The position numbers and the translations under genes were made by a program. 55,334 nucleotides of DNA from Cystobacterineae bacterium (GTDB taxonomy: Bacteria > Myxococcota > Myxococcia > Myxococcales > Myxococcaceae). Below, in pieces: positions 1 to 7,001 of the stretch. Each line of letters opens with the position of its first letter. The stretch's first letter is position 1. The stretch covers positions 1-55,334 of the forward strand of contig WRKR01000017.1 of the NCBI GenBank assembly GCA_009782175.1, read 5' to 3'. The notes under the pieces were generated by a model. It saw nothing but the letters and a program-made list of their open reading frames with translations. It made no database searches and was not told the DNA's origin.

Positions 1-147
1 GCGCGAGGAGAGGTTTGTCCGGTGGACAAACCTGCCGTGGAGGGAGGTGGAGGGCGAATATTTGTCGATATTCAACCGACGAGCAACGATGGATTGCGGA
101 AAATGCATCAAAAGATGGGTATGCCGGATAGTGTTAACAGGCCCTAG
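1..147 (+). CDS. 3' end of an unidentified protein (partial)
   Basis: The reading frame that begins at base 1 stays open for 48 codons and ends in TAG at 145-147. The translated end runs ...PVDKPAVEGGGGRIFVDIQP and finishes ...GMPDSVNRP; it is balanced in composition and uses codons like its neighbours, but no family is recognised. The other two forward frames are also open over much of this short stretch, so the frame choice is uncertain. The stop shares the four bases CTAG with the stop of the minus-strand gene that faces it, a tail-to-tail arrangement. Confidence 0.35.
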   Translation, partial: ARGEVCPVDKPAVEGGGGRIFVDIQPTSNDGLRKMHQKMGMPDSVNRP

Positions 148-431
148 TCCTGTTTGGAGCCCATGAGCAGCTCTTCCAGGCCTTGGCCGCGCTCTTCCAA
201 ATAGTGGTGAAAGCCGGCCTCAGAAAGCCCTAAGTCCTCAAGGGTTTTGGCAACAAGCTGTGGCAGGGGGGCCTGGGGTTGTTTTTTGAGGGCCAGGGCC
301 AGCTTCAGCATGGCAAGGCCATAGAGGCCATCGGGCAAATTTTCAGGGGCGGGTATTTTCTGGGAGGTGGAGCGTGTTTGGGTACGTGTTTGAGTGCGAG
401 GAGTCCGTTTGGGAGGAGGGCGCCGTAACAT
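144..431 (-). CDS. Small hypothetical protein with basic N-terminus
   Basis: This encodes 95 residues. The first 25 are rich in Arg, Pro, Thr and Gln (MLRRPPPKRTPRTQ...), likely disordered or nucleic-acid binding. Residues about 30-90 look like an amphipathic helical domain (LYGLAMLKLALALKK, LVAKTLEDLGLSEAG, LEERGQGLEELLMG). No family is recognised. The start is ATG at 431, with no clear Shine-Dalgarno ahead of it, and it sits inside a perfect 7-bp inverted repeat (427-447) that could hide the start in mRNA. The gene is divergent from panB and converges on the partial gene at the window edge, sharing CTAG with its stop. Its reality rests on protein-like composition only. Confidence 0.55.
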   Translation of the reverse strand: MLRRPPPKRTPRTQTRTQTRSTSQKIPAPENLPDGLYGLAMLKLALALKKQPQAPLPQLVAKTLEDLGLSEAGFHHYLEERGQGLEELLMGSKQD

Positions 432-447
432 AGAGGGAGCCTATGTT
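427..447. repeat. Inverted repeat over the start of the small minus-strand gene
   Basis: AACATAG (427-433) and CTATGTT (441-447) are perfect reverse complements with a 7-base spacer. The left arm contains the complement of the ATG at 431. It could be an operator or a start-codon hairpin; function is inferred. Confidence 0.4.
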
Positions 448-496
448 CCGGGCGGCCATAATTCAACTCTAATGCGGGGAAATGTGCATGGAAGCA

Positions 497-502
497 TATA
501 AT
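497..502 (+). promoter_or_regulatory. Candidate -10 box for the panB operon
   Basis: A perfect TATAAT lies 144 bases before the panB start, in the only gene-free stretch ahead of the operon. No convincing -35 hexamer is seen at 16-18 bases upstream, so an activator or another sigma factor may be needed, or the match is chance. Confidence 0.3.
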
Positions 503-510
503 CCATGTGC

Positions 511-585
511 AAGTGGCTCAAAGCTGGCATAAATGAATAAGAGTGCTGACGGCGAGCTTCCTTGGAAGACGGCGGAAGGCCACTT
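511..585 (+). promoter_or_regulatory. Possible structured leader ahead of panB
   Basis: AAGTGGC (511-517) can pair with GCCACTT (579-585). The enclosed sequence holds a second perfect stem, CTTCC/GGAAG, with a 2-base loop near 558-569. Together they form a nested structure between the candidate promoter and the panB ribosome-binding site. No known riboswitch class is recognised; a regulatory role is inference. Confidence 0.25.
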
Positions 586-645
586 AAAGCAGGTGCGAGA
601 GGCGCGCTTGTTTTGAAAAACCCTTCATTTAACAGGAGGTGAACC

Positions 646-1524
646 ATGAAAAAGGTCACCATCCACGCTTTGCAGAAGAAGAAGGCCGAGGGGCAGAAAA
701 TTTGTGTTGTCACCGCCTATGACGCGGCTTTTGCCCGAATATTTGACGAGGCAGGCATAGACGCGCTGTTGGTGGGGGACTCTTTGGGCATGGTTATTCA
801 GGGCCAGGCTTCGACGTTGCCGGTGAGCATGGAGCATATGCTCTACCATACCCAGGCAGTATCCCGTGGGGCCCAGCGTTGCCACATTGTGGCGGATTTG
901 CCTTTTGGGAGCTACCAGGCTTCGGATGAAGAGGCCGTACGCAATGCAACGCGCCTTATTGCGGAGGGGGGGGCGGGCAGTGTCAAACTGGAAGGGGGTG
1001 AAAGCTATGCTTCCACGGTGAAGCGGCTGGTCCGCGCTGGCATTCCCGTCATGGGGCACATAGGGCTGATGCCGCAGCAGGTGCACAACATGGGCGGCTT
1101 TGTGGTGCAAGGGCGTGGAGAGGAAGAAGCCCAGCGGATAATGCGTGACGCCAAAGCTTTGGAGCAAGCCGGCGTTTATGCCCTTGTTTTGGAGGCCATT
1201 CCGGCGGAGTTGGCCCGCACGCTTGGCGCCATGCTTTCCATTCCAACCATTGGCATTGGGGCGGGCAAGCACTGTGACGGCCAGGTGTTGGTGAGTTATG
1301 ACTTGTTGGGCCTCATGGCGGATTTTAAGCCCAAGTTTGTCAAGCGTTATGCCAACCTTTATGCCACGGTTTTGGAGGCTGCCGTGCAGTTTTGCGAAGA
1401 GGTGCGCGCAGAACATTTTCCGGGTGAGGAGCATAGTTTTCACGCCATGCGCCTGGTTGCTTCCAACCCACCCATGGAGGAGGAGCCTGGGCGCACGGGT
1501 TTTGACTATGGCGCTCCCATATGA
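646..1524 (+). CDS. panB: 3-methyl-2-oxobutanoate hydroxymethyltransferase
   Basis: PanB makes ketopantoate from alpha-ketoisovalerate and 5,10-methylenetetrahydrofolate, the committed step of pantothenate (vitamin B5/CoA) synthesis in the cytoplasm. The 292-residue protein has the usual TIM-barrel family motifs: GDSLGMV (D45 metal ligand), VKLEGG (about 113-118, K114 and E116), GHIGLMPQ (about 137-144), the general-base glutamate in LEAIP (E183) and [14 protein letters not shown]. Start ATG is preceded by a strong AGGAGGT at 634-640. It overlaps panC by ATGA (1521-1524), so the two enzymes are translationally coupled. The C-terminal tail after about residue 265 is slightly longer than in E. 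coli. Identification is secure. Confidence 0.97.
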   Translation: MKKVTIHALQKKKAEGQKICVVTAYDAAFARIFDEAGIDALLVGDSLGMVIQGQASTLPVSMEHMLYHTQAVSRGAQRCHIVADLPFGSYQASDEEAVRNATRLIAEGGAGSVKLEGGESYASTVKRLVRAGIPVMGHIGLMPQQVHNMGGFVVQGRGEEEAQRIMRDAKALEQAGVYALVLEAIPAELARTLGAMLSIPTIGIGAGKHCDGQVLVSYDLLGLMADFKPKFVKRYANLYATVLEAAVQFCEEVRAEHFPGEEHSFHAMRLVASNPPMEEEPGRTGFDYGAPI

Positions 1525-2375
1525 GTCTTTTGTTTTTGAGAAGGGCTGCGGACATACGCTCTCAAGTGGTGGCGCTTGCTGCTCAGGGGCGCCGTTTGGC
1601 GCTGGTGCCCACCATGGGTTGTTTGCATGAGGGGCATTTGGCCTTGGTGGAGGCAGCGCGAGCCAAGGCGGAGGTGGTAGCGCTTTCCATTTTTGTCAAC
1701 CCCCTTCAATTTGGTCCCCAGGAGGATTTCAGCCGCTACCCTCGGCAATTGGAGGAGGATTTCCGCCTGTGTGAGAAAGCGGGGGTGGACTGGCTTTATG
1801 CTCCTGAGGAGGAGCAACTCTATCCCCCGGGTTTTCAAACTTATGTGAGTTGTGAGGCCTTAAGTCAGCCTTTATGTGGGCAAAGCCGCCCTATGCATTT
1901 TCGCGGGGTGGCGACGGTGGTGTGCAAGTTGTTTGCCTTGTTTCGTCCTTGTTGGGCGATGTTTGGGGAGAAGGATTTTCAGCAGCTTTGTTTGGTGCGG
2001 GCCATGAGCAGAGACTTGGACTTAGGCGTAGAGGTGGTGGGCATTCCCATTGTACGCGCCGAGGACGGGTTGGCTTTAAGCTCTCGCAATGTTTTGTTGT
2101 CAGCGGCAGAGCGCGAGCAGGCGACGGCACTTTTTCGTGTTTTGCTTTGTGCCAGGCAACGTTATGGCGAGGGAGAGCGTTTGGCCTCTGTTTTGCTGGA
2201 AGAAGCCCGGCAGCATTTATTTCAAGCGGGCATTCGTGTGGACTATATAGACATTGTGGACGAGGCGACGCTGCAGCCTATAGAGTATATTGAAGCCCAG
2301 GGTGCGCGCATGTTGGTGGCAGGGTTTGTAGGGAGCACGCGCTTAATAGACAACATGGCTTTGGAAGGGGCCTGA
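1521..2375 (+). CDS. panC: Pantoate--beta-alanine ligase (pantothenate synthetase)
   Basis: PanC joins pantoate and beta-alanine with ATP to give pantothenate, directly using the product chain of PanB. The 284-residue length is typical. The class-I synthetase HIGH-like signature is seen in [15 protein letters not shown] (residues 32-46, H36 and H39), followed by [18 protein letters not shown] (pantoate site), [20 protein letters not shown] and the KMSKS-like stretch [12 protein letters not shown]. The start overlaps the panB stop (ATGA). The panD gene for beta-alanine is not in this window. smpB follows after 29 bases. Confidence 0.97.
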   Translation: MSLLFLRRAADIRSQVVALAAQGRRLALVPTMGCLHEGHLALVEAARAKAEVVALSIFVNPLQFGPQEDFSRYPRQLEEDFRLCEKAGVDWLYAPEEEQLYPPGFQTYVSCEALSQPLCGQSRPMHFRGVATVVCKLFALFRPCWAMFGEKDFQQLCLVRAMSRDLDLGVEVVGIPIVRAEDGLALSSRNVLLSAAEREQATALFRVLLCARQRYGEGERLASVLLEEARQHLFQAGIRVDYIDIVDEATLQPIEYIEAQGARMLVAGFVGSTRLIDNMALEGA

Positions 2376-2404
2376 CTTTTTTAAGCCCAGTCCTTCGAGG
2401 TGGC

Positions 2405-2875
2405 ATGAAAAAAACCCCAGCCAAAACGGCGGTGAGGAGCATTGCTGAAAACCGTCAAGCGCGCTTCCTCTATGAGATAGAAGACAGCCTGGAGGCTGGC
2501 ATAGAGCTTTTAGGCAGTGAGGTGAAGTCATTGCGCGAGGGGAAAGTCAGCCTTGCGGAGGGTTATGCTGCACCTAAAGGCAAGGAGGTTTACCTCTATA
2601 AACTGCACATTGCCCCCTATAAGGCCGCTGGCCTTTATGGGCATGAGCCTTTGAGGCCGCGCCGTCTTTTGTTGCGCCGCAGGGAAATAGAGAAATACCT
2701 GGGCAAGGTGCGAGAGCGAGGGTTGACGCTGGTGCCGCTTTCTCTCTATTTCAAAGAAGGTTGGGCCAAAGTGCAGCTGGGCTTGTGTGTTGGAAAGAAG
2801 CAAGCGGACCGGCGTGAAAGCGTGAAGGAACGTCAAATGCAGCGAGAAATAGCCACTGCATTGAGGAGGAGATGA
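2405..2875 (+). CDS. smpB: SsrA-binding protein SmpB
   Basis: SmpB binds tmRNA and brings it to stalled ribosomes for trans-translation. The 156-residue protein carries the family signatures NRQARFLYEIEDSLEAGIEL and GSEVKSLREGKVSLAEGYA near the N-terminus, the beta-barrel core, and the basic C-terminal tail (RRESVKERQMQREIATALRR) that in known SmpB enters the decoding centre. The stop overlaps the next start by ATGA at 2872-2875, coupling it to an SspB-type adaptor gene that acts later in the same quality-control route. The tmRNA gene itself is not seen in the window. Confidence 0.96.
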   Translation: MKKTPAKTAVRSIAENRQARFLYEIEDSLEAGIELLGSEVKSLREGKVSLAEGYAAPKGKEVYLYKLHIAPYKAAGLYGHEPLRPRRLLLRRREIEKYLGKVRERGLTLVPLSLYFKEGWAKVQLGLCVGKKQADRRESVKERQMQREIATALRRR

Positions 2876-3444
2876 TGGAGAATTCCCTGAAGGAGAAGGA
2901 AGACAAGCTCAAGTCCATGCTTGAAAAAGGCATGGTGATGATTCACCTGGACGCGCGCAAAACGGGTGTGCGTCTGCCTGAGCACCTTAAAAGCCAGGCC
3001 CATTTGACACTCAACCTCTCCTATCATTTTTCCCCTGCGGATTTGACAGTGAATGCCTGGGGAGTGAGGGCCACATTGAGTTTTGAAAGGCAGCCTTTTG
3101 CTGTCGCTGTCCCTTGGTCTGCCATTTTTGCCCTACGCAGCCATGTGACGATGGAGTTTTGGCTTTTTCCAGAGGACATACCCGAAGAGTTTCTGGAGGC
3201 GGAGGCGGGAGGGGTTGTGCCGCCGACGCCTGGAAAGCGAGCCCCTTTTCAACTGATACACTCTGCTCCGCCCTCAACAGAAGCGCAGGGGCCCTCAGAG
3301 CGAGAGGGGGAGGGCTTGCCGGAAGCGCAGAGCGCTTCAGGGGAAGAGGGTGTCTGCGTGGAGGCAGGTGGTTTAGCCGAAGGAGAAGAGGGAGATGCCG
3401 CCGACAAACCGAAGCGGCCTTCGCATTTGAGGTTGTTAAATTAG
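2872..3444 (+). CDS. sspB: SspB-family ClpXP adaptor
   Basis: This 190-residue protein resembles the stringent starvation protein B fold. A conserved block, DARKTGVRLPEHLKSQAHL followed by NLSYHF, LTVNAWGVRATLSF and FAVAVPWSAIFALRS, spans residues about 24-105. SspB grips SsrA-tagged proteins and tethers them to ClpX. Residues about 115-190 are acidic and low-complexity and end in KRPSHLRLLN; known SspB proteins end in a flexible tail with a short ClpX-binding motif, and this tail may do the same (inference). Two ATGs (2872 and 2875) are possible; the first gives the ATGA overlap with smpB. The neighbour supports the function. Confidence 0.85.
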   Translation: MMENSLKEKEDKLKSMLEKGMVMIHLDARKTGVRLPEHLKSQAHLTLNLSYHFSPADLTVNAWGVRATLSFERQPFAVAVPWSAIFALRSHVTMEFWLFPEDIPEEFLEAEAGGVVPPTPGKRAPFQLIHSAPPSTEAQGPSEREGEGLPEAQSASGEEGVCVEAGGLAEGEEGDAADKPKRPSHLRLLN

Positions 3445-4250
3445 CTTTTGAGTTTGCGGTGGCCCAGTGCGGGCAAGCGGGCGCGCAGCTCGAAAAGCAG
3501 CGCCAAGTCTATATCTGCCAGGGCCATGCCTTCGCCTTCTTCTTCGCAGAGGGCCACCACTTTTCCCCAGGGGTTGACTATCATGGCATGTCCGAAGGTT
3601 GTGTGGTTGGGGCTGTGTTGGCCGATTTGTGCGGGGGCTGCGAGCCAGCAGAGGTTTTCAATGGCCCGGGCGCGCAGCAATATTTCCCAATGGACACGGC
3701 CCGTTTCCCACATAAACGCTGCCGGCACCCACAAGAGTTGTGCCCCTTGGGTGCTCAGGTGGCGATAGAGCTCCGGGAAACGCAGATCATAACAAATGGA
3801 CAGCCCCATGATACACTCAGGCGTATGCACGCAAGCGGGACGCTCTCCGGGGCTTGTCGTCTTTGACTCGCAGTGTTGCCCCCCCACCTGCGCATCAAAG
3901 AGGTGGATTTTGCGATAGGTGGCTAGGCGTTCCCCTTGGGGGCCTAAAAGCACGCTGGTGTTATAGGGTTTTTCGGCATTTTCGCGTTTTTCAAGCAAGG
4001 AGCCTATTAAAATGCCGACCCCTAGGTTTTTGGCGAGGGTGGCCATGGCCTGCAGGCATGGGCCCTCGAGGGTTTCGGCGGAGGGGGCGGCCTGGTGTGG
4101 AGGGCCCATCCAAAAACAATTTTCGGGGAGGCCCACCCAGAGGGCGCCTTGTTGGGCGGCTTTGTGGATGAGGCGGGTGGCGTTTTCGAGGTTGGCATTT
4201 TTGTCAGCCAGAGAAGTCATTTGGAGGGCGGCAAGCCTAAATGTTGTCAT
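3441..4250 (-). CDS. Nitrilase-superfamily amidohydrolase (Nit/omega-amidase type)
   Basis: This is a 269-residue carbon-nitrogen hydrolase with the full Glu-Lys-Cys triad: E43 in GLPENCFW, K114 in YRKIHLFD and C153 in SICYDLRFPELYR. Length and spacing fit the Nit1/Nit2 branch, which hydrolyses deaminated glutathione or alpha-keto acid amides such as 2-oxoglutaramate; the exact substrate cannot be told from sequence. It is cytoplasmic, with no signal peptide. It faces the panB-sspB operon tail to tail with a 4-base overlap at 3441-3444, and diverges from rimP, with about 100 bases between for both promoters. Confidence 0.9.
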   Translation of the reverse strand: MTTFRLAALQMTSLADKNANLENATRLIHKAAQQGALWVGLPENCFWMGPPHQAAPSAETLEGPCLQAMATLAKNLGVGILIGSLLEKRENAEKPYNTSVLLGPQGERLATYRKIHLFDAQVGGQHCESKTTSPGERPACVHTPECIMGLSICYDLRFPELYRHLSTQGAQLLWVPAAFMWETGRVHWEILLRARAIENLCWLAAPAQIGQHSPNHTTFGHAMIVNPWGKVVALCEEEGEGMALADIDLALLFELRARLPALGHRKLKS

Positions 4251-4318
4251 GGTGGGGTTTGCACCTCTTGAAGGATTGTAGTAGGCAGAGCAGGCTTTTT
4301 CTTAGCAGAGAGAGAAGT

Positions 4319-4345
4319 GGGCGGGTTGAGTGGCCCGCTTTTTTT
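4319..4345 (+). terminator. Terminator-like hairpin just upstream of rimP (possible attenuator)
   Basis: GCGGG (4321-4325) pairs with CCCGC (4334-4338), extendable by two G-T pairs, and is followed at once by seven T (4339-4345), ten bases before the rimP ATG. It lies in the leader of the rimP-nusA operon. A NusA-responsive attenuator is inferred from its position; NusA autoregulation through the operon leader is known in E. coli. Confidence 0.4.
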
Positions 4346-4355
4346 GTGCAAGCCT

Positions 4356-4838
4356 ATGAGTGCTGTGGAGAGTTTAAAGACGACGATAGACAAAGCCAAG
4401 GAGCTCTTGGAGCCTTTGCTGGAGGCAGAGGGTTATGAGCTTGTGGACATAGAATACAAACAAGAGTTTGGACACTGGGTTTTGCGTTTATTCATAGATA
4501 AGCCCGATGGAGTTCATTTGGAGGATTGTGTTCAGCTGACAAGCGTTGTAGGTCCATTCCTGGATGTGGAGGATATTATTCCTCAGGAATATAACCTTGA
4601 GGTTTCCAGCCCGGGGTTGAATCGCCCATTGACGAAACCACAACATTTCGTTCAAGTCCTCGGGCAGAAGATTCGGTTGAAGGCCAAAAGGCCGCTGAGT
4701 CAACCGCCCAGGCGGGTGTTGAAGGGGCGTTTGGTGGATGTGAGCGAGAGTGGTGTAGAGCTCGACATAGAGGTGGCGGGCAAAATCTGGATAGCGTTTT
4801 CAGAAATTGCAAAAGCGAATTTGGAATATGAGTTTTAG
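4356..4838 (+). CDS. rimP: Ribosome maturation factor RimP
   Basis: RimP helps assemble the 30S subunit. The protein has 160 residues from the chosen ATG (MSAVESLKTTI...). A longer GTG start at 4317 is possible, but it would translate the leader hairpin and adds no conserved residues. Family hallmarks are LEAEGYELVDIEYKQEFGHW, LRLFIDKPDGVHLEDC and the strongly conserved LEVSSPGLNRPLTKPQHF, followed by a C-terminal SH3-like domain (LKGRLVDVSESGVELDIE). It is the first gene of the rimP-nusA-ylxR-infB-ylxP-rbfA-truB operon, 84 bases before nusA. Confidence 0.95.
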   Translation: MSAVESLKTTIDKAKELLEPLLEAEGYELVDIEYKQEFGHWVLRLFIDKPDGVHLEDCVQLTSVVGPFLDVEDIIPQEYNLEVSSPGLNRPLTKPQHFVQVLGQKIRLKAKRPLSQPPRRVLKGRLVDVSESGVELDIEVAGKIWIAFSEIAKANLEYEF

Positions 4839-4922
4839 AGCTTTTTTAGCCAGGCAGTGGGCCAGGCGAAATGGATATGGGCGCCACAATTTGCGTCACG
4901 AAATATTTTAAGGAGACTGTTT

Positions 4923-6650
4923 ATGGCCCTTGGCAATGAAGGCCCGACGCTGGATGACATCATCACTCAGGTAGCCAAAGACAAAGGCATTGAGAAGGGG
5001 ATGTTGTTGTCTAACCTAGAAGAGGCCATGCGCACAGCCGCCAAGAAGCATTTTGGGCAGGAGCGCTACTTGGAAGCGCAATATAACCCTGAGAAGGGTG
5101 TGGTGGAAATTTCTCAAGTTATTTCCATTGTAGAAGAAGTGACCGACCCGTTGAATGCCGTCAACGAGTTGACTTTGCGCCAGGCCAGGCAAAAAGGTTT
5201 GGACGTAGAAGTGGGAGATGAGCTGGTTTTTCAAATTTTCTACCGCGACGAAGATGCGGCTGAGGCCAAAGCGCAGGATGAGCGTTGTGGGGACATTTTG
5301 GGGCTCAAAACCTTTAGGCGTGGCTTTGGGCGTATTGCGGCACAGACGGCCAAGCAAGTGCTGCGCCAAAGGACGCGGGATGTGGAGCGGGAAAACGTAT
5401 ACAACGAATATAAAGACAGAAGAAATGAAATTGTGACGGGCATTGCGCGGCGGCTGGAGCGTCGAAACCTCATTGTGGACTTGGGGCGAGCTGAGGCTGT
5501 TTTGCCAGAGCGCGAGCAAGTGCCCCGTGAAACATATCGCCCGGGTGACCGAGTCCAAGCCTATGTGGTGGATGTGTTGCGCGACTCGAAGGGGCCGCAA
5601 ATTGTCCTTTCGCGCACCGCCGTCAACTTGCTTGTGAAGTTGTTTGAAATGGAAGTACCTGAAATTGCGGAGGGCATTGTGGTTATTGAGGCAGCGGCCC
5701 GAGAGCCTGGGCGCAGGGCCAAAATTGCGGTGAGCTCCCGCGAGCAAGATGTGGACCCTGTTGGCACCTGTGTGGGCATGAAAGGTGGGCGGGTGCAGGC
5801 GGTGGTGCAGGAGCTTCGAGGGGAGAAGATTGACATTATACCCTGGGATGAAGACCCTGCGCGCTTCGTCTGTGCCGCGCTTGCGCCGGCCGAGGTTTCT
5901 CGTGTTATTATTGATGAATCCAACCGTGCGATGGAGATTGTTGTTCCGGACGACCAACTCTCTTTGGCCATTGGTCGGCATGGGCAGAATGTCCGTTTGG
6001 CTGCACAGTTGACGGGTTGGAAACTGGACATTAACAGTGAGACGCGGGTGAAGGAGATACGTGAGTTTGCAGCCAAGAGTTTGGGGGCCTTGCCGGGGAT
6101 GAATGAGGTTTTGGTTGAAACCCTCTATGCGCATGGTTTTAGGCAAGCCAAAGACATTGCGGAGGCTTCCGCTGAAGTATTGGTACAGATTCCAGGGTTG
6201 GAGACCGCTCACATTGAAGCTTTGCAAGAAGCCGCCGCTGCCCAGCTTGCTGTGGATGCGGGTGTTATTGTGGATATGGAAACAGAGCCTGTGCAGAGCC
6301 GAGAAGAGGCAGAAAACCGCCACCCGGATGAGATGACGCCCCGGGAGCGTTGGCTCCATATACGCGGAATGACAGAGGGGATGCTGAGTGCCCTTGAGCA
6401 AGAAGGCTATAAGACGGTTGAGGATTTGGCCAAGGAAGAAGACGTGGTCCGCCTGGGAGGCATAGACGGCATAGGCATTAAACGCGCGCGCATGCTGAAA
6501 GCAGCTGCGGAGGAATACCTGGAGGCAGAGTCCCTGCGCAGAGCCCGTTGGGATGCTGTGAAGGTGGAGGGTGCAGAAGATGCTGGCGGGGCGAAGGAAA
6601 GTGTTATGCCGGAAGAAGAGGGCAGCGAGGCTGGAGGGGATGGGGCATGA
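4923..6650 (+). CDS. nusA: Transcription termination/antitermination factor NusA
   Basis: NusA binds RNA polymerase and nascent RNA and controls pausing, termination and antitermination. The chosen ATG at 4923 has AAGGAGA at 4910-4916; upstream in-frame codons encode no conserved sequence. The 576-residue product has the NusA N-terminal domain (1-125), an S1 domain (about 133-200, DRVQAYVVDVLRDSKGPQIVLSR), two KH domains (about 200-345, with GRHGQNVRLAAQLTGW in KH2) and helix-hairpin-helix repeats to about residue 540 (LPGMNEVLVETLYAHGF, LGGIDGIGIKRARML). It ends in an acidic tail, so it resembles the longer proteobacterial form. The stop overlaps ylxR by ATGA (6647-6650). Confidence 0.97.
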   Translation: MALGNEGPTLDDIITQVAKDKGIEKGMLLSNLEEAMRTAAKKHFGQERYLEAQYNPEKGVVEISQVISIVEEVTDPLNAVNELTLRQARQKGLDVEVGDELVFQIFYRDEDAAEAKAQDERCGDILGLKTFRRGFGRIAAQTAKQVLRQRTRDVERENVYNEYKDRRNEIVTGIARRLERRNLIVDLGRAEAVLPEREQVPRETYRPGDRVQAYVVDVLRDSKGPQIVLSRTAVNLLVKLFEMEVPEIAEGIVVIEAAAREPGRRAKIAVSSREQDVDPVGTCVGMKGGRVQAVVQELRGEKIDIIPWDEDPARFVCAALAPAEVSRVIIDESNRAMEIVVPDDQLSLAIGRHGQNVRLAAQLTGWKLDINSETRVKEIREFAAKSLGALPGMNEVLVETLYAHGFRQAKDIAEASAEVLVQIPGLETAHIEALQEAAAAQLAVDAGVIVDMETEPVQSREEAENRHPDEMTPRERWLHIRGMTEGMLSALEQEGYKTVEDLAKEEDVVRLGGIDGIGIKRARMLKAAAEEYLEAESLRRARWDAVKVEGAEDAGGAKESVMPEEEGSEAGGDGA

Positions 6651-6919
6651 AGGGTGCGTGCACTCCGGAGCAACCCAAGCATATTCCAAGGCGCACATGC
6701 GTGGGGTGCAGAAAGAGGAAGCGCAAGCAGAAGTTATTGAGGTGTGCCGTTGGGGAGGGTGGTGTGTTGCGCTGGGACAAGGCCAAAATAATGGAAGGCA
6801 GAGGAGCCTATATTTGCGGAGAGACTTGTCTAAAGAAGGCACTTGCGGCTAAAGCATTCCATCGGGTTTTTCGGGGGCGGCAGCTGGAGTTGAGTGAAGA
6901 AATGTATAGCTGCAAGTGA
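6647..6919 (+). CDS. ylxR: YlxR/RnpM-family RNA-binding protein (DUF448)
   Basis: This is a 90-residue basic protein starting at the ATG that overlaps the nusA stop. It shows the family signatures RRTCVGCRKRKRKQKLLR and GRGAYICGETCLKKAL. In Bacillus subtilis the homologue (RnpM) binds and modulates RNase P; the role in this lineage is unproven. The position between nusA and infB is the classical one. An 82-base gap to infB follows. Confidence 0.92.
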   Translation: MKGACTPEQPKHIPRRTCVGCRKRKRKQKLLRCAVGEGGVLRWDKAKIMEGRGAYICGETCLKKALAAKAFHRVFRGRQLELSEEMYSCK

Positions 6920-7001
6920 GTGTTAAAAAAAAGAAGTGTTGAGTTGTTGGGTTTGTTTGTCAGATGGATTTTTGAAGTTGGATTGTTGATGTGGGGCCCA
7001 C

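Noticed and set aside
625-1443. Open frame antisense to panB
   Set aside because: panB is unambiguous and the antisense product has no recognisable features.
5016-6842. Long 608-codon open frame antisense to nusA
   Set aside because: It lies wholly across nusA and ylxR, which are certain; its composition is rich in His, Leu and Asn as expected for an antisense shadow.
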